Shown here piece after piece: positions 46,413 through 55,739 of a stretch of DNA of 64,000 bases. The translations under genes and the position numbers were made by a program. The DNA is from JAFDXJ01 sp038257845 (lineage in GTDB: Bacteria > Bacteroidota > Bacteroidia > Chitinophagales > Chitinophagaceae). The notes below the pieces were generated by a model. The model saw only the letters and a list, made by a program, of their open reading frames with translations. It had not been told where the DNA came from and did no database searches. Position 1 is the stretch's first letter. Each line of letters starts with the position of its first letter. The stretch covers positions 62,001-126,000 of the forward strand of contig JBBSQL010000005.1 of assembly GCA_038257845.1 (NCBI GenBank), given 5' to 3'.

Positions 46413-46973
46413 ATGAAACTCTTCTTCATCCCATTTGTATTTTTTTTATCAAATTATTTCAGCATGCATACTAATGAAAAAACAACCTTACCCGCAAGGC
46501 CCATCACGATCTATGATTTTAAAATTGCGTCCCTGGATGGCAGCACGATTGATTTTTCAAAATATAAAGGCAAAAAAATCCTCATCGTAAACACCGCATC
46601 AAAATGTGGCTTCACACCCCAATACAAAGGCCTGGAAAGCCTCTACGAATCACATAAAAATAACCTGGTGATTGTGGGTTTTCCTTCCGACAATTTTGGC
46701 GGACAGGAATACCAGGATAATAAGGAAATTGCTTCATTTTGTGAATCTAAATTTGGCGTCACTTTCCCGCTCACTACACGGGTAGATGTAAAGGGAAAAA
46801 ATATAACGCCTATTTATTCTTACTTATGTAATAAAAAAGAAAACGGCGTACTCGATGCCACGATCAGTTGGAATTTCAATAAATTCATCATTGATGAAAA
46901 TGGAAAACTCCTGGCTCATTTCGATAGCGATGTGACACCGGAAAGTCCTGAGTTATTGAAATATCTCCAATAA
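46413..46973 (+). CDS. Glutathione peroxidase family protein, exported
   Basis: A 186-residue thiol peroxidase with an N-terminal signal or anchor segment (about 1-17). The catalytic set is complete: Cys65 in NTASKCGFTPQY, Gln98 in FPSDNFGGQE, and Trp153-Asn154 in ISWNFNKF. Bacterial members usually use thioredoxin and not glutathione. It probably removes peroxides in the periplasm. It stands alone between comF and the delta' gene and is the intact counterpart of the degenerate copy at 24282-24791. Confidence 0.94.
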   Translation: MKLFFIPFVFFLSNYFSMHTNEKTTLPARPITIYDFKIASLDGSTIDFSKYKGKKILIVNTASKCGFTPQYKGLESLYESHKNNLVIVGFPSDNFGGQEYQDNKEIASFCESKFGVTFPLTTRVDVKGKNITPIYSYLCNKKENGVLDATISWNFNKFIIDENGKLLAHFDSDVTPESPELLKYLQ

Positions 46974-47001
46974 AAACCTGGCTTACGTCGTAATTTATTT
47001 T

Positions 47002-48210
47002 ATGCAATTCAAAGATATTCCCGGGCAAAATGCATTAGCCGGCCATTTAAAAGAAATGGCCAATAATAATCGCCTCGGCCATGCACTTTTATTTTTATCC
47101 AAAGAAGGCGCTGGCGCACTACCACTGGCTTTGGCATTTTCTCAATACCTCGTTTGTGAAAAAAGAAAAAGTCACAACTTACCGGGCGGCACTTCACTTT
47201 TTGGAGAAGAAGTTCTGGATGAATTAAAAACTGGTGAGTTCCCGGCTGATGCCTGCGGCGAATGTCCTTCATGTATTCGCGCTCAACAATTCATTCACCC
47301 GGATATACATTTTTCCTATCCTGTAATTCCCAAAAAGCCCACTGTAAAACCGTTGAGCGCTCATTATGGAAATGAATGGCGGGAATTTTTGAAAACTTCT
47401 CCTTATGGAAATGTGTTTGACTGGCTGCAATTTATCGGCGCGGAAAACCAGCAGGGCAATATCACTGCTGAAGAATGCATGGAAATTATCCGGTCGCTCA
47501 ATTTGAAAAGTTTTGAAACAGGCTTAAAAATTTTAATACTCTGGATGCCGGAATATTTACAAAAAGCAGGTAATAAATTATTGAAATTAATTGAAGAGCC
47601 GCCACCGGATACTTTATTTATCCTGGTAAGCGAATCAGAAGATTTGATCCTTCCAACCATTGTGAGCCGTTGCCAGTTAATTAAAATTCCTTCAATCGAA
47701 GCCGGCGCTTTAATTAAAACACTTATAGAAAAACATGATATTTCAAGTGAGATAGCCACGCAAGCAGTTGCCATATCTGCCGGCAATTACCGGGAAGCTT
47801 TGCAGATCATCCGCGAAACAGTTGAAGACTGGGAAAAATTTTTAAGTGACTGGTTAAATTTTTCTATAAAAGCAAGCTTGTCCGCACAGGTTAAATGGAT
47901 AGATGAGATGAGCAAGCTGGGCCGGGAAAAACAAAAGCAGTTCCTGCGCTATTTTTTGCACCTCTGTGAATTGTCCATTCGCATCAATATTTTGAGCGCA
48001 GCGGAAATCACTGCCTCACAAAAAGAGATTGATTTTGCAAAGCGTTTAAATAAAGTAGCATCTGTGGACCAACTGGAAGCTATTGCCGCAGAACTAACGC
48101 ATGCCATTTACTTTATTGAGCGGAATGCCAATGCGAAATTGCTTTTTCATGCACTCACAATTAAGTTCTATCATATCATTGATGAGAAAACCTTAATTTT
48201 GACAGGTTAG
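47002..48210 (+). CDS. holB: DNA polymerase III subunit delta'
   Basis: A 402-residue clamp-loader subunit of the replicase. It begins MQFKDIPGQNALAGHL and has HALLFLSKEGAGALPLALA, where the P-loop Lys/Thr are missing, as is normal for delta', which does not hydrolyse ATP. The zinc cluster includes CGECPSC. The sensor region is KLLKLIEEPPPDTLFILVS, followed by PTIVSRCQ, the SRC motif of clamp loaders. The C-terminal collar domain is helical. It starts 28 bases after the peroxidase gene and precedes ricT, a pairing I recall from other Bacteroidota. Confidence 0.95.
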   Translation: MQFKDIPGQNALAGHLKEMANNNRLGHALLFLSKEGAGALPLALAFSQYLVCEKRKSHNLPGGTSLFGEEVLDELKTGEFPADACGECPSCIRAQQFIHPDIHFSYPVIPKKPTVKPLSAHYGNEWREFLKTSPYGNVFDWLQFIGAENQQGNITAEECMEIIRSLNLKSFETGLKILILWMPEYLQKAGNKLLKLIEEPPPDTLFILVSESEDLILPTIVSRCQLIKIPSIEAGALIKTLIEKHDISSEIATQAVAISAGNYREALQIIRETVEDWEKFLSDWLNFSIKASLSAQVKWIDEMSKLGREKQKQFLRYFLHLCELSIRINILSAAEITASQKEIDFAKRLNKVASVDQLEAIAAELTHAIYFIERNANAKLLFHALTIKFYHIIDEKTLILTG

Positions 48211-48473
48211 GATTTTGCCGGAAGGCTGAATCCCGTGAAGTATTGACAATGGTGGGAAAAGAAAAACAAATTTCCGGGTGGAAATTTTTTACAGGAAAAT
48301 TGAATAGTAAACATAAAATTTGTTTCATTGATATATCAACATGATATGATTGTTTTTTTCATTTCCGGGCAATGCCCGCGTTTACTTTCATGGTTTTAAA
48401 TTAATCTCCTGGGTTTTCTTTTTTCATTCCTGCAATATTTCTTTAAAAAATTGGCCATTATAAAACTATTTAT
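48211..48473. other. Intergenic region before ricT
   Basis: About 260 bases with no open frame. No exact TAnnTTTG box, hairpin terminator or repeat was found. Confidence 0.4.
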
Positions 48474-49655
48474 ATGGGATGTGGAACTTGTGGTACAGGA
48501 GCGCCCGGCGGCTGCAAAAGCAATGGTGATTGCAATACCGGCGCATGCAATCGCCTGAATGTGCATGACTGGTTATTGAACTTGCCTATGAGTGATCCTC
48601 AAAGCTCCTGCAAAATTATTGAGGTTAGTTTCCAGCACGGAAGCCGCAAGGAATTTTACCGGAATAATACCTTACAATATTTTGAAAAGGGAGAACATAT
48701 AACAGTGGAAGGTGTGAGCGGTATAGATGTGGGCTCGGTAAGTATGAGTGGAGAATTGGTAAGACTTCAATTGAAAAAGAAAGGCGTACTGGAAACGAAC
48801 CAGGAAATCAGGCGGATTCTTCGTCGCAGTACCGAACGCGACCTGGATCTTTATTTTGCCAATAAAGAAAGAGAACCTGAAGCGCTGATGACCAGCAGGG
48901 CGATCATCAACAAATATAAACTGGATATGAAACTCAGTGAAGTGGAATTCCAGGCGGATGGGAAAAAAGCAACTTTTTTTTATACCGCAGATGACCGCGT
49001 AGATTTCCGGGAACTCATCCGTGAACTCGCATCTGCTTTTAAAGTGAAAGTGGAAATGCGCCAGATTGGTATTCGCCAGGAAGCCGGGAAGATTGGTGGC
49101 ATTGGCAGTTGCGGGCGTGAACTATGTTGCAGCACCTGGCTTACAGATTTTAAAAGTGTTACCACCACGGCTGCACGTTACCAGAATTTATCTATCAACC
49201 AGGCAAAACTCAGCGGGCAGTGCGGCAGGCTAAAATGTTGTTTAAATTATGAGCTGGATACTTACCTCGATGCCCTGCAGCATTTCCCGGAAAATGCAGA
49301 ACTTCTTTATACCGAAATGGGCACAGCCAACCTGGTAAAAAAAGATATTTTCAAAAACCTAATGTGGTATATGTTGCCGCAAAGCAATATTCATTACCCA
49401 CTTGCTATTGAACGTGTGATAGAGATTAAAAAAATGAATGCAAAGAATGTCAAGGCCACAGAATTAAAACCTGTAGATCTTTCTGCCGGAAAAGCAAGCG
49501 CTGAAGACAAGCATGAATTTGTAGATGTTGTGGGCCAGATCACGCTGAAAAGTTTGCAAAAAAGTGAACGCAATAAAACGAAGCAGCGCCCCGGCAATCC
49601 GCAGAACAGGCAAAACCGCAGACCCGGAAACCGACCACCAAACAGGAGGAATTAA
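48474..49655 (+). CDS. ricT: PSP1 domain / RicT family protein
   Basis: A 393-residue cytoplasmic protein. In Bacillus the RicT homologue (YaaT) with two partners binds iron-sulfur clusters and adjusts RNase Y and phosphorelay activity; whether this holds in Bacteroidota is not known. The N-terminus is a Cys-rich leader (Cys3, 6, 14, 20 and 25). The PSP1 core has DVGSVSMSGELVRLQLKKKG, DDRVDFRELIRELASAF, IGSCGRELCC and QCGRLKCCLNYE. The C-terminus is a basic Asn/Pro/Arg-rich tail (from about 365), probably disordered and able to touch nucleic acid. No lipoprotein gene gldH follows, although I would expect one in some relatives. Confidence 0.9.
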   Translation: MGCGTCGTGAPGGCKSNGDCNTGACNRLNVHDWLLNLPMSDPQSSCKIIEVSFQHGSRKEFYRNNTLQYFEKGEHITVEGVSGIDVGSVSMSGELVRLQLKKKGVLETNQEIRRILRRSTERDLDLYFANKEREPEALMTSRAIINKYKLDMKLSEVEFQADGKKATFFYTADDRVDFRELIRELASAFKVKVEMRQIGIRQEAGKIGGIGSCGRELCCSTWLTDFKSVTTTAARYQNLSINQAKLSGQCGRLKCCLNYELDTYLDALQHFPENAELLYTEMGTANLVKKDIFKNLMWYMLPQSNIHYPLAIERVIEIKKMNAKNVKATELKPVDLSAGKASAEDKHEFVDVVGQITLKSLQKSERNKTKQRPGNPQNRQNRRPGNRPPNRRN

Positions 49656-49803
49656 AATGTATAACCAGGCTCATAAAAAATTGGTACAAACAAAGCCTGA
49701 CTTAGTTTAGCCTTTAATAAACAATTTTTATTTAAGATTAAAGTGCAACTATGACACGAGATTAATATAGCAAAAGATCATTTATCTTTTCTCCATGGAA
49801 CAT

Positions 49804-51909
49804 TTACATTTTGATAAAAAATTTGCTGCAACTTCCATCAGTTAGCATATAATAACCTTTGGCTAATTTACTAACATCTATTGCTATTGTTGAACTGTTA
49901 TTTGGTAGAAGAATAGTTCTCAAAATTTTACCATTCGCATCAAAGATTTTCAATGTATTATTTTGTACAGGCTGGTTTATTACAACATTCAAAGTATTCT
50001 TTACCGGATTAGGGAAAATTGTAAATCCCTCATTGTTGTCAAACTTTACAAGTACCACTTTGCTATAGGAAAAACTCCCATCTTTCTCAATAGATTTTAA
50101 ACGATAAAAACTTTTTGGAAAATCAGGACTTTCGTCAGTGACTGAATAATTTTGAGTTGAACTATTACCTGCTAAAGCATTCACGGTAATAATTTTACTA
50201 AAGTTTATTCCATCTTTGCTTCTTTCTATATCAAAATGCGAAAGATTTTCATCTCCGCTGCATTCCCACTTAAGCATTACCTTATTGCCCATCTTCTCTG
50301 CGAGAAAATCTTTTAAGTTTATTGCCAATACGCCGTTGGGAGATGTAAGAGCAAGCCAAAATTCGCTGTATGAATTCACTTCGAATTCAAAAAATCTGAA
50401 TTCATTTGTAAAACCATAATTTCCAATTTTAGAAGGAATAATAGAGGTATATTTTGAACTGTTATCATCATTATTATTCCAATCTAAATCCACATTACTT
50501 CCATCATACTTTATAATACGAATATCATTTATCGTCCTGGTAGTGCCATATTGAACATTAAAGGAATCCAAAAAATTTTGAATATCAGCATTCGTACAAT
50601 AAATACGTACAGTGTTGATAGAAGTCGGTTGTTTGTTTGGTGTAACGAAAATATTACGGTTCATAAATGCTCCATATTCCTTATCAATATTGCCAAACCA
50701 TCCATACGTATTTTGAATGTCAGATCCGGTATGAATATTTGCTCCCCAAAGAGTTTTGCCAAGATTATTATTATGAGGATTTATGTCAGCATACAATTCA
50801 CCAGAGTTTTTTTGTAACGAATTAAAAAAAGTATCTTTAATAACCGGGGCATTATTGGTATTAACCTGGTAACTGCCCGCAATGGTGTCAACTGCCGGGC
50901 CCCCTATAAACTTACCAAAAGCAACAGCATATCCTCCAACAGGAATTGTAGAAGCTATGCTATTATCATCAGTATTGATGGCAGCAACTATGTAATCGGG
51001 ATTTCTTCCTCCTGCTACATATACTTTGGATCCATCTAAAGTGAATGCAATACCATAAGCCTGTGGTATTCCCGAAATAGTTTCCGTTAATGTATTATTT
51101 ATAGCATTGATAACTACTACTTGATATGAGGAATAATTTGAAGCATAAACTTTTGTACCATCAGGACTTACAGCTACGCCCAAAGGTTGAGTACCTGGCG
51201 TTGTAGTTGTAGGAATATTTGCCACTATCGCATTTGTTGAAGTATTTATAACAATTATCTGATGCAGTACCATGTCAGTAGCATATAATTTAGTTCCATC
51301 AGGGCTAACAGCTACTCCATAAATAGTACCAGTTCCAGTGTTGATAGTTGATGAAATAGTATTAGTTACAGTATTTATAACCGTAATAAGATTACCAACT
51401 GCAACAAATACTTTTTTGCCATCCGGGCTTACTGCAATCCCCTCTGTTCCCTTTGATGGCATTACAATCTTTGCTATTACATTGCTCGTGTTTGTATTTA
51501 CTACATATACTGTATCATAATTAGAACCTATGCTCACTCCTGCATAATATAGTTTTGAGCCATCCGGGCTTATATCTATTCCATCTGCACCAATAATACC
51601 ACCTAGCCCCAGGCTTATATTGTTAATTATTGTATTGGTGCTTGTATTTATTACCGAAATAAAATTATTAGTATGATTATTTTCATCAAAATAAGTAATA
51701 AATGCTTTTGACCCGTCCGGGCTTACAACTACCGCATCCGGACCAACAAATGGTGTAGGTATTGTGGCAATAACAGTATTTGTTTTCGTATTAATTACAG
51801 AAATACTGTTTATGTCGACATGAGTTATATATGCATTTTGCGCAAATAAATTTGTGGAAAGTAATGCAATAGAAAAAATGCTGAACAACTTACAAGCAGA
51901 AATCTTCAT
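49804..51909 (-). CDS. YVTN-type beta-propeller protein with T9SS sorting domain
   Basis: About 701 residues from the ATG at 51909, where the signal peptide MKISACKLFSIF...LFAQ begins; the frame extends 20 codons further without family character. Repeats of the type VVVSPDGSKAFIT and ISVINTSTNTI form a beta-propeller (about 25-340). A central domain contains NDIRIIKYDG and Trp-rich strands. A fibronectin-like segment follows (ECSGDENLSHFDIERSKDG). The end, from IFPNPVKNTLNVVI to KGYYMLTDG and FFIKM, is a type A T9SS C-terminal domain. The protein should be exported by Sec and T9SS and attached to the cell surface. Ligand or partner unknown. Confidence 0.9.
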   Translation of the reverse strand: MKISACKLFSIFSIALLSTNLFAQNAYITHVDINSISVINTKTNTVIATIPTPFVGPDAVVVSPDGSKAFITYFDENNHTNNFISVINTSTNTIINNISLGLGGIIGADGIDISPDGSKLYYAGVSIGSNYDTVYVVNTNTSNVIAKIVMPSKGTEGIAVSPDGKKVFVAVGNLITVINTVTNTISSTINTGTGTIYGVAVSPDGTKLYATDMVLHQIIVINTSTNAIVANIPTTTTPGTQPLGVAVSPDGTKVYASNYSSYQVVVINAINNTLTETISGIPQAYGIAFTLDGSKVYVAGGRNPDYIVAAINTDDNSIASTIPVGGYAVAFGKFIGGPAVDTIAGSYQVNTNNAPVIKDTFFNSLQKNSGELYADINPHNNNLGKTLWGANIHTGSDIQNTYGWFGNIDKEYGAFMNRNIFVTPNKQPTSINTVRIYCTNADIQNFLDSFNVQYGTTRTINDIRIIKYDGSNVDLDWNNNDDNSSKYTSIIPSKIGNYGFTNEFRFFEFEVNSYSEFWLALTSPNGVLAINLKDFLAEKMGNKVMLKWECSGDENLSHFDIERSKDGINFSKIITVNALAGNSSTQNYSVTDESPDFPKSFYRLKSIEKDGSFSYSKVVLVKFDNNEGFTIFPNPVKNTLNVVINQPVQNNTLKIFDANGKILRTILLPNNSSTIAIDVSKLAKGYYMLTDGSCSKFFIKM

Positions 51910-52171
51910 ATGGGTAATTTTAGTATGGTTTAAAAAAGTAACTTGAAGAAGTAAATTTTGCAACTTCATAGTAAATATAATGTTAATTATTATTTTAACA
52001 AATTTTTTTCAAAAGTATCTCATTTTATTTATTGGTAACAATATAAAAAAGTGAGTTATTTATTTTGAAATAAAGCATCACATTTTGACTCTCTAATAAA
52101 AAATAAATCGAAGATGAAATTTTCAATGCTTCTAATTCCCCCAAAAATCTTAATTCATAAATCCTTAAATC
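51910..52171. other. AT-rich spacer between the propeller gene and murA
   Basis: About 260 bases lying upstream of the minus-strand propeller gene and downstream of murA. No gene, full promoter consensus or strong hairpin was found. Confidence 0.4.
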
Positions 52172-53476
52172 TTAAATCCTCTCAATCTCCGCTCCCAACC
52201 CCCGCAACCGCTGATCAATATATTGATACCCGCGATCTACCTGGTCAATGTTTTGAATAGTACTTTTTCCATCAGCACTTAATGCTGCAATCAACAACGC
52301 CACACCCGCACGAATATCTGGACTACTCATGGAAATGCCGCGCAGGTTTTGTGTGCGTCCCAGGCCTATAACCGTTGCCCTGTGCGGATCACACAAAATA
52401 ATTTTGGCGCCCATGTCTATTAATTTATCCACGAAAAATAAACGGCTTTCAAACATTTTTTGATGAATGAGCACACTGCCCACAGCCTGCGTTGCCACCA
52501 CGAGCATGATGCTCAATAAATCGGGTGTCAATCCCGGCCAGGGATGATCGGAAATAGTGAGAATACCTCCATCAAGAAATGAAGCGATTGTATATTTTTC
52601 CCGGGCGGGTAAATAAATATCATCCCCGCGGAATTCCATTTCAATACCCAGCAGTTTGAATTTGTCCGGAATAATTCCAAGGTGTTCAATGCCTGCATTT
52701 TTTATTAAAATTTCACTTTGCGTCATGGCCGCAAGGCCAATGAAACTTCCTACTTCGATCATGTCGGGTAACATGGTATGTGATGTGCCATTCAATTTTT
52801 CTACACCTTCAATCACTAATAAATTACTGCCAATGCCGGTAATTTTTGCACCCATGCGGCAAAGCATTTTGCACAATTGCTGGAGATAAGGTTCGCAGGC
52901 AGCATTGTATAAAGTAGTCGCGCCTTTCGCCAGAACTGCCGCCATCACAAGGTTTGCGGTTCCGGTTAAAGATGGTTCATCCAGTAAAATATATTTTCCA
53001 ATTAATTCTTTTGCCTGCATCACAAAAATGCCATGCGTTTTATCATATTGAAATGATGCGCCCATTTTTTCAAAACCAATAATATGTGTATCGAGTCTGC
53101 GGCGGCCAATTTTATCACCACCCGGTTTTGGAATATATGCTTTTTGAAATCTCGCCAGCATTGGACCGGCGATCAACACAGATCCGCGCAGATGCCCGCT
53201 TTTTTCCATAAATTTTTCTGAACCAAGCAGACTAATATCCACTTCATCCGCGCAAAAAATACAGGTATGCCTGTCCTTGCGTTCCACTTTTACGCCGAGG
53301 CTTTCCAATAATTCTATGAGCAGGTTTACATCAGTGATATCGGGAATATTGGAAATTTCCACTTTCTCTGCGGTGAGCAAAACGGCTGAAATTACCTGCA
53401 GCGCTTCATTCTTTGCACCCTGCGGTGTAATTTCTCCGCTTAATTTCTTTCCACCAATTACTTCAAATGCTGCCAT
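52172..53476 (-). CDS. murA: UDP-N-acetylglucosamine 1-carboxyvinyltransferase
   Basis: First committed enzyme of peptidoglycan synthesis, adding enolpyruvate from PEP to UDP-GlcNAc. The 434-residue length is normal. Landmarks are GAKNEAL (Lys22, Asn23), LRGSVLIAGPMLARF, RRRLDTHI, LDEPSLTGTANLVMAA, GIIPDKFKL, PGLTPDLLS and DIRAGVALLIAALSA. The mobile-loop residue that is Cys115 in E. coli is Asp121 here (PGGDKIG in place of PGGCAIG). Enzymes with Asp at this site work but are not alkylated by fosfomycin. It is divergent from uvrB. Confidence 0.97.
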   Translation of the reverse strand: MAAFEVIGGKKLSGEITPQGAKNEALQVISAVLLTAEKVEISNIPDITDVNLLIELLESLGVKVERKDRHTCIFCADEVDISLLGSEKFMEKSGHLRGSVLIAGPMLARFQKAYIPKPGGDKIGRRRLDTHIIGFEKMGASFQYDKTHGIFVMQAKELIGKYILLDEPSLTGTANLVMAAVLAKGATTLYNAACEPYLQQLCKMLCRMGAKITGIGSNLLVIEGVEKLNGTSHTMLPDMIEVGSFIGLAAMTQSEILIKNAGIEHLGIIPDKFKLLGIEMEFRGDDIYLPAREKYTIASFLDGGILTISDHPWPGLTPDLLSIMLVVATQAVGSVLIHQKMFESRLFFVDKLIDMGAKIILCDPHRATVIGLGRTQNLRGISMSSPDIRAGVALLIAALSADGKSTIQNIDQVDRGYQYIDQRLRGLGAEIERI

Positions 53477-53625
53477 GCTGATTTTTATTGAAACGAAATT
53501 AAAGATGTGAATTTGAAAATCTGTTTATTTTATTTTCTCCAAAGGCTGAATTTACAAATATTTACCGAAGACGCTTTTTAAACTACCCATTTCATTTTGT
53601 ACATTGCAGTAAGCAAAAAATATAT

Positions 53626-55659
53626 ATGGGTTTTGAACTTCATACGCCGTATGCGCCAAGTGGCGACCAGCCAACAGCCATCGCGGAACTCACAAAAGAA
53701 TTGAATAACGGGGAAAGATACCAGGTGCTTCTTGGTGTAACCGGCAGTGGCAAAACCTTCACCATGGCGAATGTTATTCAAAATGTGCAAAGGCCGGTGC
53801 TCGTGCTCACGCATAATAAAACACTCGTGGCGCAATTATATGGAGAATTCAAACAATTTTTTCCCAATAACGCGGTCGGTTATTTCGTGAGTTATTATGA
53901 TTATTATCAACCCGAAGCATACATTTCTTCGAGCGATACTTATATAGAAAAAGACCTGAGCATTAATGAAGAACTGGATAAACTGCGACTGAATACGACG
54001 GCGGAATTATTGACGGGCAGAAGAGATATTATCGTGGTGGCGAGTGTGAGTTGCATTTATGGAATTGGTAATCCCACTGATTTTGAAAATGGTATTGTGC
54101 GCATTCATAAAGGGCAAATCATTTCCCGCCAGGGATTTTTACACGCATTGGTGAACAGCTTATATAACCGCACGCAGGTTGAGTTTAAGCGCGGAACATT
54201 CCGAGTGAAAGGTGATACGGTAGATATCAATTTGCCGTATGTGGATTATGGATATCGCATTACTTTTTTTGGTGATGAAATAGAAAGTATTGAAAGTCTT
54301 GATGTGCAAACGAATAAGCGAATGGTGGTGTTGGAAAATGCGGCGATCTTTCCGGCAAACCTTTATGTGGCTCCAAAAAACATGTTGAACCAGATCATTT
54401 GCGAGATCCAGGATGAGATGCAATTGCAGGTAGAATATTTTAAAAATAATGGGAAATTTATTGAAGCGCAACGCATCAAAGAGCGCGTGGAATATGATAT
54501 TGAAATGATCCGCGAATTAGGTTATTGTAATGGTATTGAAAATTACTCACGATTTTTTGACAGACGCAAACCAGGCACGCGTCCCTTTTGTTTGCTGGAT
54601 TATTTTGATAAAGATTTCATCACCATTATAGATGAAAGTCACCAAACCATTCCACAGATCGCGGGTATGTATGGCGGTGACCGCAGCCGTAAATTAGTGT
54701 TGGTAGATTATGGTTTCCGTTTGCCCAGTGCATTGGATAACCGGCCATTGAATTTTAATGAATTTGAAAATATTACCGGTCAAACAATTTTTTTAAGCGC
54801 AACGCCGGGCGATTTTGAACTGGAAAAAACGGGCGGCGTTGTAGTAGAGCAAGTGGTTAGACCGACAGGTTTATTAGAACCACCGATTGAAGTGCGGCCG
54901 AGCATCAACCAGGTGGATGATTTGCTGGATGAAATAGATAAAAGGGTTAAAAAAGGCGGCCGCATTTTGGTCACAACTTTAACCAAAAGAATGGCGGAAG
55001 AGATGGATAAATATTTGCACCGCATCAATATAAAATCAAAATATATTCACAGCGATGTGGATGCATTGGAACGCGTGGAAATCTTACGCCAGTTGCGTTT
55101 GGGCGATATTGATGTGTTGGTTGGCGTGAATTTATTGCGCGAAGGATTGGATCTTCCGGAAGTAACATTGGTCGCAATTCTTGATGCAGATAAAGAAGGT
55201 TTTTTGAGAAATGAAAAATCATTGACACAGACAGCAGGACGCGCGGCGCGAAATGTAGATGGATTGGTAATTTTTTATGCAGACACGATTACACAAAGTA
55301 TGCGTAAAACGATGGATGAAACGGATCGCCGGCGCGAAAAACAAGTAGCGTATAATATTCTGCATGGCATTACGCCAAAAACAATTATTAAGAGTATTGA
55401 GCAAATCATGAAGCAAACTTCCGTGCTGGATATTAAAGGTTATGATCCGGATAAGCCTTATGCGATAATTGATGAATTGATGATTCCTGCTGCGGAAGAT
55501 AATGATGAGTATAAAACCATTCCGCAGGTAGAAAAGGCGATCAGTAAAATTAAAAAGGCCATGGAAAAAGCGGCGCGTGATCTTGATTTTATAGAAGCTG
55601 CTGGATTAAGAGATAAAATGTTTGGGCTGCAAAAAGTGCTGGAAGAAATGAAAAAATAG
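53626..55659 (+). CDS. uvrB: Excinuclease ABC subunit UvrB
   Basis: Damage-verifying helicase-like subunit of nucleotide excision repair. The 677-residue length is typical. Landmarks in order: GVTGSGKT (37-44), THNKTLVAQLYGEFKQFFP, the beta-hairpin region YYDYYQPEAYI, DRRKPGTRPFC, the Walker B-like IDESHQTIPQI, FLSATPGDFE, TKRMAEEM, VGVNLLREGLDLPEV and QTAGRAARN. The C-terminal UVR motif that contacts UvrC is present (LDFIEAAGLRDKM). It is divergent from murA, with 149 bases between the starts. Confidence 0.98.
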   Translation: MGFELHTPYAPSGDQPTAIAELTKELNNGERYQVLLGVTGSGKTFTMANVIQNVQRPVLVLTHNKTLVAQLYGEFKQFFPNNAVGYFVSYYDYYQPEAYISSSDTYIEKDLSINEELDKLRLNTTAELLTGRRDIIVVASVSCIYGIGNPTDFENGIVRIHKGQIISRQGFLHALVNSLYNRTQVEFKRGTFRVKGDTVDINLPYVDYGYRITFFGDEIESIESLDVQTNKRMVVLENAAIFPANLYVAPKNMLNQIICEIQDEMQLQVEYFKNNGKFIEAQRIKERVEYDIEMIRELGYCNGIENYSRFFDRRKPGTRPFCLLDYFDKDFITIIDESHQTIPQIAGMYGGDRSRKLVLVDYGFRLPSALDNRPLNFNEFENITGQTIFLSATPGDFELEKTGGVVVEQVVRPTGLLEPPIEVRPSINQVDDLLDEIDKRVKKGGRILVTTLTKRMAEEMDKYLHRINIKSKYIHSDVDALERVEILRQLRLGDIDVLVGVNLLREGLDLPEVTLVAILDADKEGFLRNEKSLTQTAGRAARNVDGLVIFYADTITQSMRKTMDETDRRREKQVAYNILHGITPKTIIKSIEQIMKQTSVLDIKGYDPDKPYAIIDELMIPAAEDNDEYKTIPQVEKAISKIKKAMEKAARDLDFIEAAGLRDKMFGLQKVLEEMKK

Positions 55660-55739
55660 GCATTGAAATTTTCATTTATCCATTTTATTTATTTGGATAC
55701 ATCATTATTTAGTATTTTTAAAATCCAAAAAAAGTCAAC

